A stretch of DNA of 64,000 bases, from NCBI RefSeq assembly GCF_020982545.1, contig NZ_JAJKLK010000003.1, positions 930,001-994,000 of the forward strand, read 5' to 3'. Below the pieces are notes generated by a model, which saw only the letters and a program-made list of their open reading frames with translations, searched no databases and was not told the DNA's origin. Below are positions 53,919-62,577 of the stretch, piece by piece. Made by a program: the position numbers and the translations under genes. This DNA comes from Streptomyces sp. MNU76. Lineage in GTDB: Bacteria > Actinomycetota > Actinomycetes > Streptomycetales > Streptomycetaceae. Within the stretch, counting starts at the first letter, position 1. Each line of letters starts with the position of its first letter.

Positions 53919-55747
53919 TCGTACGCCCCCAGACGGTCGATGGCGGATTCCACGGCGTTCCACGCGGTCTGCCCGAGACCGCAGATGGAGGCGTCCCGCA
54001 TGGCGCGGCCGACCTCCCTGAGCAGGGCGATGTCACCGGCCGCGGCCGCTCCGGTCCGCTCGGCGATCCGGTGCAGCGCCTCCTCCTGGCGTACGGTCCC
54101 CACCCGGCACGGCACGCACTGCCCGCAGGACTCGTCCCGGAAGAACTCGGCGATCCGCAGCAGCAGCCGGGGCAGCGGGACCGTGTCGTCGAAGGCCATC
54201 ACCACCCCCGAGCCGAGCGTCGTGCCCGCCTCCCGCGTCCCCTCGAAGGTGAGCGGGATGTCCAGCTCGTCGGGGCGGACGAAACCACCGGCCGCGCCGC
54301 CGAGGAGGACGGCCCGCAGGCCGTCGCGCATGCCGGAGAGTGCGAGCAGCTCTCCCAGCGTGGCCCCGAAGGGCAGCTCGTAGATGCCGGGCCGCTCGAC
54401 ACTGCCCGAGACGCAGAACAGCTTCGGCCCGGTGGAGCGGGCGGTGCCGATCGCCGCGTACGCCGGGGCGCCCATGGTGAGGATCGGCAGGACGTTGACG
54501 AGCGTCTCGACGTTGTTCTCCACCGTCGGCTTGCCGAACAGGCCCTTCTCCACCGGGAACGGCGGCTTGGAGCGCGGCTCGCCCCGGTACCCCTCGATGG
54601 AGTTGAACAGGGCCGTCTCCTCGCCGCAGATGTAGGCCCCGGCGCCCCGGCGGATCTCGATGTCGAAGGCGTATCCCCGCCCGAGGACGTCTTCGCCCAG
54701 CAGGCCCCGGGCCCGGCACTGTGCCAGGGCGTTCTCCAGGAGGGAGAGGGCCCGCGGGTACTCGCCGCGCAGATACAGGTGGCCCTGGTGCGCGCCGGTC
54801 GCGTACCCCGCGATCGTCATCGCCTCGACCAGGGAGAACGGGTCGCCTTCGATGAGCACGCGGTCCTTGAAGGTGCCCGGCTCGGATTCGTCCGCGTTGC
54901 AGACGAGGTGGTGCGGACGGTCGGGCTGAGCCGCCGTGGCCTGCCACTTGCGGCCGGTGGGGAAGGCGGCGCCGCCCCGCCCGACCAGGCCCGAGTCGGT
55001 GACCTCGCGGATGACTCCGGCGGGCCCGAGTTCGAAGGCCCGCCGCAGGGCCGTGTAACCGCCGTGCGCCCGGTAGTCGTCGAGCGAGGACGGATCGACG
55101 ACCCCGACGCGGCCCAGCAGCGTCAGCGACGGGTCCCCGGCCTGGGGGACCGCCATGGCCGCCGGCGGTTCCTCCTCGGCCGAGTCGGGCGCGCTCGCCG
55201 CGAGGACGGCCCGCTCGACGGTCGCGGGCGCCGCCACCGCCGTACGCACCGGGTCCCCGGCCTTGATCGCGAGCGCGGCGGGTGCCCGCTCGCACAGTCC
55301 CAGGCACGGGCCGCGCTGCACGCTCACCCCGCTGCCGAGGCCCAGGCGGGCCTCGACCCCGGCGCACACGTCGGCGGCCCCGGCCGCCGCGCACGCCAGG
55401 TCCGTGCACACGTGCAGCACCGTCGCGGGGCGCGGCTCGACCGAGAACATGGCGTAGAAGGTGGCCACGCCGTACGCCTCCGCCGGCGGGACGGTCAGCC
55501 GTCGGCAGAGGTAGTCCAGCGCGCCCTCGCTGATCCAGCCGATCCGGTCGTTGATCGCGTGCAACCCCGGCAACAGCAGGTCACGGCGTTCCCGGGCTTC
55601 CCGGCCGCCCCGTGCCCACCGCAGATCGGCGTCCGTCATCTCGTCGCGGGCCGCGCCCTCCCAGGAGGACTCCGGCGGCCCGAGCAGCGCGTCGACCGCC
55701 GCCTTCTCCTCGTCCGTCGGTTCGCTGTCACCGAAGTGCAGGTCCAC
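53915..55747 (-). CDS. Formate dehydrogenase diaphorase subunit, NuoE-NuoF fusion
   Basis: The 610-residue protein fuses a NuoE-like thioredoxin-fold 2Fe-2S domain (about residues 60-170, VATFYAMFSVEPRPATVLHV, CTDLACAAAG, GPCLGLCERAPA) to a NuoF-like domain. The latter has the FMN/NADH site (GLVGRGGAAFPTGRKWQATA, CNADESEPGTFKDR, GAGAYICGEETALFNSIEGY) and the 4Fe-4S motif ESCGQCVPCRVGT. It passes electrons from formate oxidation to NAD+. The GTG start follows GAGGTGA, six bases after the catalytic subunit stop. The stop overlaps the next start codon (ATGA). Confidence 0.94.
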   Translation of the reverse strand: MDLHFGDSEPTDEEKAAVDALLGPPESSWEGAARDEMTDADLRWARGGREARERRDLLLPGLHAINDRIGWISEGALDYLCRRLTVPPAEAYGVATFYAMFSVEPRPATVLHVCTDLACAAAGAADVCAGVEARLGLGSGVSVQRGPCLGLCERAPAALAIKAGDPVRTAVAAPATVERAVLAASAPDSAEEEPPAAMAVPQAGDPSLTLLGRVGVVDPSSLDDYRAHGGYTALRRAFELGPAGVIREVTDSGLVGRGGAAFPTGRKWQATAAQPDRPHHLVCNADESEPGTFKDRVLIEGDPFSLVEAMTIAGYATGAHQGHLYLRGEYPRALSLLENALAQCRARGLLGEDVLGRGYAFDIEIRRGAGAYICGEETALFNSIEGYRGEPRSKPPFPVEKGLFGKPTVENNVETLVNVLPILTMGAPAYAAIGTARSTGPKLFCVSGSVERPGIYELPFGATLGELLALSGMRDGLRAVLLGGAAGGFVRPDELDIPLTFEGTREAGTTLGSGVVMAFDDTVPLPRLLLRIAEFFRDESCGQCVPCRVGTVRQEEALHRIAERTGAAAAGDIALLREVGRAMRDASICGLGQTAWNAVESAIDRLGAYE

Positions 55748-55753
55748 TTGACG

Positions 55754-57700
55754 TCACCTCACGATGGTCGCGACGGGCAGCTTCTCGATCCGGATCGCCG
55801 ACGCCTTGAACTCCGCCGTCCCCGCGATCGGGCAGTTGGCCTCGATCGTCAGCTGGTTGGTGTCCACCTCGTCGGGAAAGTGCATGGTCATGAAGGCCAG
55901 GCCCGGCCGCAGCCCGAGGTCGATCCACACCGGTGCCGTCACCGACCCGCGCCGCGAGGAGACCTGGACCTCCTCGCCGACCGTGACCCCGTAGCGCTCG
56001 GCGTCCTCCGGGCACAGCTCGATGTACTCCCCGCGCCGCAGCGGTGAGGCGTAACCGCCGCTCTGCACACCGGTGTTGTAGGAGTCGAGGCGCCGGCCGG
56101 TGGTCAGCCGGATGGGGAACTGCTCGTCCGTCAGATCCACCGGGGGGTCGTGCCGGACGATCCCGAAGGGCGCGAGCCTGCCCCGCCGCTCCGGGTCCGG
56201 ATCCCACAACCGGCCGTGCAGATAGGTGGGTTCGAGCCGGTCGGTTTCCGGGCAGGGCCACTGGATGCCCTGGTGCTCCGCCAGCCGCTCGTACGTCATG
56301 CCGTAGTGGGCCGGCGACACCGACCGCAACTCGTTCCAGACGGCCTCGGCGTCGGCGTACTTCCAGTCGTGCCCGAGCCGGGAGGCGAGGTCGCAGATGA
56401 TGTCGATGTCCTCGCGGGCCTCCCCGGGCGGGGTGACCGCCCGGCGCACCCGCTGGACCCGCCGTTCGCTGTTGGTGGTCGTGCCCTCCGTCTCCGCCCA
56501 CCCGGCGGTCGCGGGCAGCACGACATCGGCCAGCTCGGCTGTCTTCGTGAGAAAGATGTCCTGGACGACGAGGAAGTCCAGCTCCCGTATGCGCCGCACG
56601 GCCTGCCCGCTGTCGGCCTCGGACTGCGCCGGGTTCTCCCCGATGCAGTACACGGCCTTCAGCGAGCCCTCCTCCATGGCCTCGAACATCTCCGTCAGGT
56701 TCAGCCCGTAGTGCGGCTGGATGACGGTGTCCCACGCCGACTCGAACTTCAGCCGGGACTCGGGGTCGAGGATGTCCTGGAAGCCGGGCAGCCGGTTGGG
56801 AATGGCGCCCATGTCGCCGCCGCCCTGCACGTTGTTCTGGCCGCGCAGGGGCTGCAACCCGGAGGCGTAGCGGCCCACGTGACCGGTCAGCAGCGAGAGG
56901 TTGATCAGCGCGCGGACGTTGTCCGTGCCGTTGTGGTGCTCGGTGATGCCGAGGGTCCAGCACAGCTGGGCGCGCTCGGCGCGGGCGTAGGCGTGCGCCA
57001 ACTCCCGGATGGCGGCGGCCGGTACGCCCGTGACCTTCTCCGCGAGCGAGAGCGTCCAGGGCTCGACGAGCGCCCGGTACTCCTCGAAGCCGGTGGTCGC
57101 CCGCTCGACGAACGCCTCGTTGGTGAGGCCCGCGTGGATGATCTCGCGGCCGATCGCGTGCACCATCGGGATGTCGGTGCCCACGTTCAGCCCCAGCCAG
57201 CTCTCCGCCCATTCGGCGGTGGACGTCCGGCGGGGGTCGACCGCGTACATCCGGGCGCCGTTGCGTATCCCCTTCAGCACGTGCTGGAAGAAGATCGGGT
57301 GCGCGAAGCGGGCGTTGGACCCCCACATCACGATGACGTCGGTGTGCTCGATCTCCGCGTAGGACGAGGTGCCGCCGCCGGAGCCGAATGCGGCCGACAG
57401 ACCGGCCACGCTCGGTGCGTGACAGGTGCGGTTGCAGGAGTCGACGTTGTTGGTGCCCATGACCACGCGGGCGAACTTCTGCGCCATGTAGTTCATCTCG
57501 TTGGTGGCGCGGGCGCAGGAGAACATGCCGAACGCGCCGCGGTTGCGCTCGATGCCACGGGCGGCCCGGTCCAGTGCCTCCTCCCAACTCGCCTGCCGGA
57601 AGGGTTCGTCGCGGGAGTCGCGGACGAGGGGACGGGTGAGCCTGGTGTAGCTCTTCGGTTGCCGGTTCTGCCATTTCTGCTGTTTCTGCCGGTTCTTCAC
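55754..57700 (-). CDS. Formate dehydrogenase catalytic subunit (molybdopterin domain)
   Basis: The 648-residue protein is a molybdopterin oxidoreductase that lacks its own N-terminal 4Fe-4S domain, which is on the separate 53058-53918 product. The Mo ligand region reads NVDSCNRTCHAPSVAGL, with cysteine rather than selenocysteine. Further cofactor motifs are DVIVMWGSNARFAHPIFFQH, QNNVQGGGDMGAIPNRLPG and the C-terminal MopB domain (FPIRLTTGRRLDSYNTGVQS). It oxidises formate to CO2. GTG start at 57700 with GAGGAG six bases upstream. Its start overlaps the stop of the ketopantoate-reductase-like gene (GTGA). Confidence 0.93.
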   Translation of the reverse strand: MKNRQKQQKWQNRQPKSYTRLTRPLVRDSRDEPFRQASWEEALDRAARGIERNRGAFGMFSCARATNEMNYMAQKFARVVMGTNNVDSCNRTCHAPSVAGLSAAFGSGGGTSSYAEIEHTDVIVMWGSNARFAHPIFFQHVLKGIRNGARMYAVDPRRTSTAEWAESWLGLNVGTDIPMVHAIGREIIHAGLTNEAFVERATTGFEEYRALVEPWTLSLAEKVTGVPAAAIRELAHAYARAERAQLCWTLGITEHHNGTDNVRALINLSLLTGHVGRYASGLQPLRGQNNVQGGGDMGAIPNRLPGFQDILDPESRLKFESAWDTVIQPHYGLNLTEMFEAMEEGSLKAVYCIGENPAQSEADSGQAVRRIRELDFLVVQDIFLTKTAELADVVLPATAGWAETEGTTTNSERRVQRVRRAVTPPGEAREDIDIICDLASRLGHDWKYADAEAVWNELRSVSPAHYGMTYERLAEHQGIQWPCPETDRLEPTYLHGRLWDPDPERRGRLAPFGIVRHDPPVDLTDEQFPIRLTTGRRLDSYNTGVQSGGYASPLRRGEYIELCPEDAERYGVTVGEEVQVSSRRGSVTAPVWIDLGLRPGLAFMTMHFPDEVDTNQLTIEANCPIAGTAEFKASAIRIEKLPVATIVR

Positions 57701-58640
57701 GCGGCGCTCCTCAGCGCGAGCAGGTCCGAGATGGCGTGGACGGTGCGGAGTGTGGGCACCTCGACGCCGGTGATGTCCGCCAGTTCGACGACGGCGGCCA
57801 GCAGGACGTCGAGTTCCAGCGGTTTGCCGCGCTCCAGGTCCTGGAGCGTGGAGGTGCGGTGGTCGCCGACGCGTTCCGCGCCGGCCATCCGCCGTTCGAT
57901 GGAGACCCCGACCTCGCAGCCCAGGGCCTCGGCGACGGCCAGCGTCTCGGCCATCATCGTCTCGATGACCTTGCGGGTGGCGCCGTGCAAACACATCTGC
58001 CGCATGGTCGCGCGGGCCAGGGCACTGATCGGGTTGAACGAGATGTTGCCGAGCAGCTTGATCCAGATGTCGCCCCGGATGTCGGGCTCCACCGGACACT
58101 TCAGACCGCCCGCCACCATGGCCTCGCTGAACGCCCGACAGCGCGCCGAGACCGTACGGTCGGGCTCCCCGATGGAGAACCGGGTGCCTTCCAGGTGCCG
58201 TACGACGCCCGGCCCTTCGAGCTCGGTGGCCGCGTAGACGACACAGCCGACGGCCCGTTCGGGCGCGAGCGCCGCACTGACCGCGCCGCCCGGGTCCACG
58301 CTCTCGACGCGGTGGCCGTCGTGCGGGCCGCCGTGCCGGTGCAAGTACCACCAGGGGATGCCGTTCTGGGCAGAGGCTTGATCAGCGGCCCGCACGCCGC
58401 GTACGAGTTGGCCTTGAGGCCCAGGAACACGAAGTCGACCGGGCCGATCTCGGCCGGATCGTCGGTGGCGTGGGCGCGGGCGGTGAAGTCCCCGCGCGAG
58501 CTGAGCACACGCACCCCGTCCCGCCTCATGGCCGCCAGATGCGGTCCACGGGCCACGAGATGCGTGTCCGCGCCGGTGCGGTGGAGCGCGGCGCCGACAT
58601 AGGCGCCGATCGCACCGGCGCCGAGAACTGCGACTTTCAT
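57697..58640 (-). pseudogene. Ketopantoate reductase-like (PanE/ApbA) gene, frame broken
   Basis: From the ATG at 58640 the product starts as a proper PanE family protein (MKVAVLGAGAIGAYVGAALH, FVFLGLKANSYAACGPLIKP). Near 58375 it runs off frame. The second half (AQNGIPWWYLHRHGGPHDGH, then GDIWIKLLGNISFNPISALA, TLQDLERGKPLELDVLLAAV) is intact in another frame down to the stop at 57697. The family normally has several extra residues between the two halves, so a small deletion is likelier than a single miscalled base. The gene stands first in the formate dehydrogenase operon. Its function there is unknown, and as read it would give no full enzyme. Confidence 0.75.
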
Positions 58641-58708
58641 GGTGAGGGAGCTCCGTTCGGTCGAGGGATACCGCGGAGATGGCGCACTGTTCGAACTGTG
58701 TCGACGAA

Positions 58709-58724
58709 ATATTGTCTACAGTAT
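58709..58724. promoter_or_regulatory. Palindromic operator between formate dehydrogenase operon and OFA transporter
   Basis: ATATTGTCTACAGTAT is a 16-base palindrome (ATATTGT/ACAGTAT around CT, one mismatch), in the only AT-rich spot of the 270-base divergent gap. The shape resembles GntR/FadR-type operators. It is 69 bases upstream of the PanE-like start and 187 bases upstream of the transporter start. Confidence 0.6.
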
Positions 58725-58910
58725 GGAAGTTGGGCCGACAAGACTTCGCGCAACGACCGGGCAAGGCATTACCCGGTCATGAAGGTGGCCGGTACGCGAA
58801 GGCGGGTCCGGCCGGGGAACGACCGTTCGGCGCGCGGTGGATACCGTTCATCGCATACGGTCGACGCGCCGCCTTCTCAACTCCCGCGCCACTCCCTACC
58901 GTCCGGGATC

Positions 58911-60245
58911 ATGAGTCCCCCCGTCGCGCCTCCGGGCTGGAGCCGCTGGCTCGTCCCCCCGGCCGCGCTCTCCGTACATCTCTCCATCGGACAGGCCTAC
59001 GCCTGGAGCGTCTTCAAGCCGCCGCTCGAAGCCGCGCTCGGCCTCAGCGGCACCCAGAGCGCCCTGCCCTTCCAGCTGGGCATCGTGATGCTGGGCCTGT
59101 CCGCCGCGTTCGGCGGCACCCTCGTCGAGCGCAACGGGCCGCGCTGGGCGATGACCGTCGCGCTCATCTGCTTCTCCTCCGGCTTCCTGCTCGCCTCCCT
59201 CGGTGCGGCCACCGAGCAGTACTGGCTGATCGTCTTCGGCTACGGCTTCGTCGGCGGCATCGGTCTGGGCATCGGCTACATCTCGCCCGTCTCGACCCTG
59301 ATCAAATGGTTCCCGGACCGGCCCGGCATGGCCACCGGCATCGCGATCATGGGCTTCGGCGGCGGCGCGCTGATCGCCTCGCCCTGGTCCGCCCAGATGC
59401 TGGAGTCCTTCGGCTCCGACTCCTCCGGCATCGCCCTCGCCTTCCTGGTGCACGGACTGTCGTACGCCGTGTTCATGCTGCTCGGCGTCCTGCTGGTTCG
59501 GGTGCCGCGCACCGAGAAGCCGGTCGACAGCGGACCGAGCGTCCTCGCGGGCCCGCAGGTCTCGGCCCGCAACGCCATCCGCACCCCGCAGTTCTGGTGC
59601 CTGTGGGTCATCCTGTGCATGAACGTGTCCGCGGGCATCGGCATCCTGGAGAAGGCCGCCCCGATGATCACGGACTTCTTCGCGGACTCCTCCACCCCCG
59701 TCACCGTCACCGCGGCCGCCGGTTTCGTCGCGCTGCTCTCCGCGGCCAACATGACGGGCCGTATCGTCTGGTCCTCGACGTCCGACCTCATCGGGCGCAA
59801 GAACATCTACCGCGTCTACCTGGGCGTCGGCGCGCTGATGTACCTGCTGATCGCGCAGTTCGGCGACTCCTCCAAGCCGCTGTTCATCGTCTGCGCCCTG
59901 GTCATCCTGTCCTTCTACGGCGGCGGCTTCGCCACGATCCCCGCCTATCTGAAGGACCTCTTCGGCACCTACCAGGTCGGCGCCATCCACGGCCGGCTGC
60001 TCACCGCCTGGTCCACGGCCGGTGTCCTCGGACCGCTGATCGTCAACTGGATCGCCGACCGGCAGGAGGAGGCGGGCAAGTCCGGCTCCGATCTCTACGG
60101 CACGTCATTCTTCATCATGATCGGGCTGCTCGTCGTCGGCTTCGTCGCCAACGAGCTGGTCCGGCCCGTCCACCCCCGCTTCCACATCCCCGCCCCGAGG
60201 GAGGCCGCCGATGTCGTCCAGCGACAGCAGTCCGAACCCGCCTGA
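58911..60245 (+). CDS. OFA-family MFS transporter (oxalate/formate antiporter type)
   Basis: The 444-residue protein has 12 hydrophobic segments and the OFA features of OxlT-like carriers: SVHLSIGQAYAWSVFKPPLE at the start, GGIGLGIGYISPVSTLIKWF, RPGMATGIAIMGFGGGAL, and SDLIGRKNIYRVYLGVGAL in the second half. Likely substrates are oxalate, formate or related mono/dicarboxylates, which fits the divergent formate dehydrogenase operon. I chose the ATG at 58911; the ribosome site is weak. The 3' end overlaps the small-subunit gene, so both are translated together. Confidence 0.88.
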   Translation: MSPPVAPPGWSRWLVPPAALSVHLSIGQAYAWSVFKPPLEAALGLSGTQSALPFQLGIVMLGLSAAFGGTLVERNGPRWAMTVALICFSSGFLLASLGAATEQYWLIVFGYGFVGGIGLGIGYISPVSTLIKWFPDRPGMATGIAIMGFGGGALIASPWSAQMLESFGSDSSGIALAFLVHGLSYAVFMLLGVLLVRVPRTEKPVDSGPSVLAGPQVSARNAIRTPQFWCLWVILCMNVSAGIGILEKAAPMITDFFADSSTPVTVTAAAGFVALLSAANMTGRIVWSSTSDLIGRKNIYRVYLGVGALMYLLIAQFGDSSKPLFIVCALVILSFYGGGFATIPAYLKDLFGTYQVGAIHGRLLTAWSTAGVLGPLIVNWIADRQEEAGKSGSDLYGTSFFIMIGLLVVGFVANELVRPVHPRFHIPAPREAADVVQRQQSEPA

Positions 60246-60348
60246 CCGGCGCCCCCTGATCGTCTTCGCGTGGATCTGGGTGGGCGTTCCGCTCACCTAC
60301 GGGCTGTACGAACTCGTACGGAAGGCCACGCAACTCTTCACCGGGTGA
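60211..60348 (+). CDS. MFS transporter small subunit, 45 residues
   Basis: This short gene overlaps the 3' end of the OFA transporter by 35 bases. It reads MSSSDSSPNPPDRRPLIVFA, then a membrane helix WIWVGVPLTYGLYELVRKA, and ends QLFTG. GGGAGG lies six bases before the ATG. The same small single-helix protein is known to accompany OFA-type carriers in actinobacteria and related bacteria. It is presumably a stabilising or regulatory partner. Confidence 0.8.
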   Translation: MSSSDSSPNPPDRRPLIVFAWIWVGVPLTYGLYELVRKATQLFTG

Positions 60349-60405
60349 GTGCCACGACCGTGCTGTGCTCCGGTGCCGGTGCCGGTGAACCCGGCATCGG
60401 CACGC

Positions 60406-61845
60406 TCACGTCGCGGACCGGTCCTCGGCGGCTGTCGGCTGATGTGCCGTCACGGCGGTGGGGAGGGTGGCGGCGGCACTGTCGTGCCGGACGCCGGAGC
60501 CCGCCGTGGGCCGGTCGGGGGCGCTGCGGTCCAGCCAGAGCAGCAGCACACCGAGCGCGCAGGCGAGCGCAGGCCAGTAGACGTAGCGGTAGTTCGTCGC
60601 CGGGACGATGGGCAGATAGCCGAGCACATACGCCAGCGAGCTGATGCCCAGCGCCCGGATCGGCAGGGAGAACCTCCCCCTGCCCGGACGGACGGCGAGC
60701 ACGAGCGCGACGGCGAGCCAGAACCATCCCCGGAAGAGCGGTCGCAGATCGGTGGCAACGCCGTTGACGTACGAGGCGAGGGTGGCCTCCAGTCGGGGGC
60801 GGGCCACCTCGACGCCGAGGTCGTTGGCGAAGACCCCCGGCTGGTACACGTAGCCCGTCTCGAAGAGCAGGGCGGTGAAGACCCGCAGGCGGTACTGGAG
60901 ATAGCCGGAGAGGTGTCCGCGCATCTCGCGCAGCCAGAGGGAGGTGAGCTCGTCCGCGTCGCCGGCCATGCCGTCCGGCGAGCGTTCGTAGCAGGCCCAG
61001 TAGGCGTCCGACAGGGCGTCGACGCGGTCGCACTCCTCGGCGGCGGCCACCAGGCGGTCCCGCAGCTCCGGCCGCACGTCGGCCGACCGCAGTTCCTCCA
61101 CGGTCAGCACGTGGACGAGGTCGTCGAGCACGATCTGCGCGCCCTGGTCCGTCTGCACGGGCCGCGCGATCAAGGAGATCGCCGCGGCGGGCAGGACGAC
61201 CGCGGCCACCAGCGCTGCCGTGCACGCGGCCCACGTACGGCGCCCGGGGGAGTGCCACAGTGCGAGGACGAGCAGGACGAACATCGGGATCGCGGCGAGG
61301 AAGGCGTTCTTGCGCACGAGCACGGCGTAGGCGAGGAGGAGCACGCCCAGCCAGAGCAGACCCCAGCGCATCCTGGGGGACAGTCCGCGGTCCCGCAGCC
61401 GCAGCCCGACGAACGCCACCGCGCAGGCCGCCAGCAGCGCGCAGGCCGCGTGCACGTCCTTCCAGACGACGCCGACGAAGGTCAGTACGGGGGGAGTCAG
61501 CCCGAGACCGAGGACGGCGAGCGAACCGGCACGGCTCGCGGTCATCTCCCAGACGCACCGGGCGAGCACCCACAGCGCGCCCCAGAGGACGACGGACTGG
61601 AGGACGGCCATCGACGCGGGCGTCCCGGTGACGGCGATCAGTGCGCGCCACACCAGGCTCAGCACGGGCGGATGCCAGTCGGTCAGCGGCGTCCTGCCCA
61701 TGGCCTGCCGGAGCTGGTCGATGCTGTCGGGACTCATGAACCCGGGGGTGAAGACGACGGACGTGGCCAGGCAACACGCGACGGCGACCCCGGTCAGCCA
61801 CCAGGTCCAGCGCTTTTCGCCCGGAATGCGCACCTTTTGTCCCAT
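60406..61845 (-). CDS. Polytopic glycosyltransferase-like membrane protein (GT39/DUF6020-like)
   Basis: The 479-residue protein has about ten membrane helices. After the first helix comes a loop SPDSIDQLRQAMGRTPLTDW, then HPPVLSLVWRAL, similar to polyprenyl-phosphate-dependent GT-C glycosyltransferases with an acidic residue in the first loop. A large soluble segment at about residues 230-330 contains many Asp/Glu. The acceptor is unknown. I chose the ATG at 61845; an in-frame start further upstream (61974) would add an Arg/Pro-rich, repeat-encoded leader. It is followed, on the same strand and upstream, by a GtrA-like gene. Confidence 0.8.
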   Translation of the reverse strand: MGQKVRIPGEKRWTWWLTGVAVACCLATSVVFTPGFMSPDSIDQLRQAMGRTPLTDWHPPVLSLVWRALIAVTGTPASMAVLQSVVLWGALWVLARCVWEMTASRAGSLAVLGLGLTPPVLTFVGVVWKDVHAACALLAACAVAFVGLRLRDRGLSPRMRWGLLWLGVLLLAYAVLVRKNAFLAAIPMFVLLVLALWHSPGRRTWAACTAALVAAVVLPAAAISLIARPVQTDQGAQIVLDDLVHVLTVEELRSADVRPELRDRLVAAAEECDRVDALSDAYWACYERSPDGMAGDADELTSLWLREMRGHLSGYLQYRLRVFTALLFETGYVYQPGVFANDLGVEVARPRLEATLASYVNGVATDLRPLFRGWFWLAVALVLAVRPGRGRFSLPIRALGISSLAYVLGYLPIVPATNYRYVYWPALACALGVLLLWLDRSAPDRPTAGSGVRHDSAAATLPTAVTAHQPTAAEDRSAT

Positions 61846-61970
61846 GCGGCGGATGCTAACAGCGCCGACGGGACCGAACGGGCGGGGCGGGGCGCGACGC
61901 GGGTCGGGGCGAGGCGGGGTTCGGGCTGCGGTGGGGATCGGGGCGCGGCGGGGATCGGGTCGCGCCGCGG

Positions 61971-62423
61971 TCACGGTGCGACGAAGACGTAGCGCCGGTA
62001 GGTGACGAAGCGGAACAGGGTGGCGAGGACCCAGCCGAAGACGCGGGCGGCGTTGTCGCTCGCCATCGATTCCAGCCCGAGCAGATGCCGTGAGGCGAAG
62101 ACCGTGCCCGCGGTGATGGCGACACCGACCGCGTTCACGAACAGGAACAGGGTCAGTTCCTGCGTCATGTTCTCGCGATGCCGGTGGCGGTAGGTCCAGT
62201 AGCGGTTCCCCGCCCAGCTGAAGAGCGCCGCGGCGGACGTCGCGACGACGGAGGCCGGCACGGGGTCGGCTCGCATCACCCCGCCCTCCGCGCCGCCGGG
62301 AAGGCCGAACACCAGCAGGTTGTAGCCGCCGTTGTCCACCACGAAGGCCAGCGCCCCGATGGCCCCGAACTTGGCGGCCTCGCGCCAGACGCCCCGGACG
62401 GCGTCACGTACACGCAGTGCCAT
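61971..62423 (-). CDS. GtrA-like membrane protein
   Basis: The 150-residue protein has the four-helix GtrA plan. FGAIGALAFVVDNGGYNLLV starts helix 1, then ATSAAALFSWAGNRYWTYRH is the conserved Asn-Arg-Tyr-Trp-Thr-Phe-type segment. LFLFVNAVGVAITAGTVF and VLATLFRFVTYRRYVFVAP come after. GtrA proteins are thought to flip lipid-linked sugars during glycan modification. The start is uncertain: ATG at 62423 or GTG at 62441, without a strong ribosome site. It is divergent from a GT2 glycosyltransferase, the usual partner. Confidence 0.85.
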   Translation of the reverse strand: MALRVRDAVRGVWREAAKFGAIGALAFVVDNGGYNLLVFGLPGGAEGGVMRADPVPASVVATSAAALFSWAGNRYWTYRHRHRENMTQELTLFLFVNAVGVAITAGTVFASRHLLGLESMASDNAARVFGWVLATLFRFVTYRRYVFVAP

Positions 62424-62506
62424 GGATACGAGGACCAGCACACGGCGAGAGTAACGACCCGGCGCGTCCTGACCGTCCGGACGCGCCCATAACGCATTAT
62501 TTCCTA

Positions 62507-62552
62507 TCGTCATCCGAAATTCCGTCGTCATCCGTAGTTCTGTCGTCGTCCG
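62507..62552. repeat. Three 10-base direct repeats with 18-base period
   Basis: TCGTCATCCG at 62507 and 62525, and TCGTCGTCCG at 62543, stand in the AT-richer divergent gap between the GtrA-like and GT2 genes. The exact 18-base period would put them on nearly the same DNA face after about two turns, as in a binding array. Confidence 0.55.
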
Positions 62553-62577
62553 ACGGCGGGTCAGGCAAGGAGTGGCC

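Noticed and set aside
57400..57450. Possible selenocysteine formate dehydrogenase
   Set aside because: The Mo ligand position in NRTCHAPSVAGL is an ordinary cysteine codon with no in-frame TGA, so no selenocysteine insertion is needed.
60349..61992. 547-codon plus-strand frame opposite the GT-C-like gene
   Set aside because: Composition is Gly/Arg/Glu/His-rich without any domain, and the opposite strand encodes clear membrane helices.
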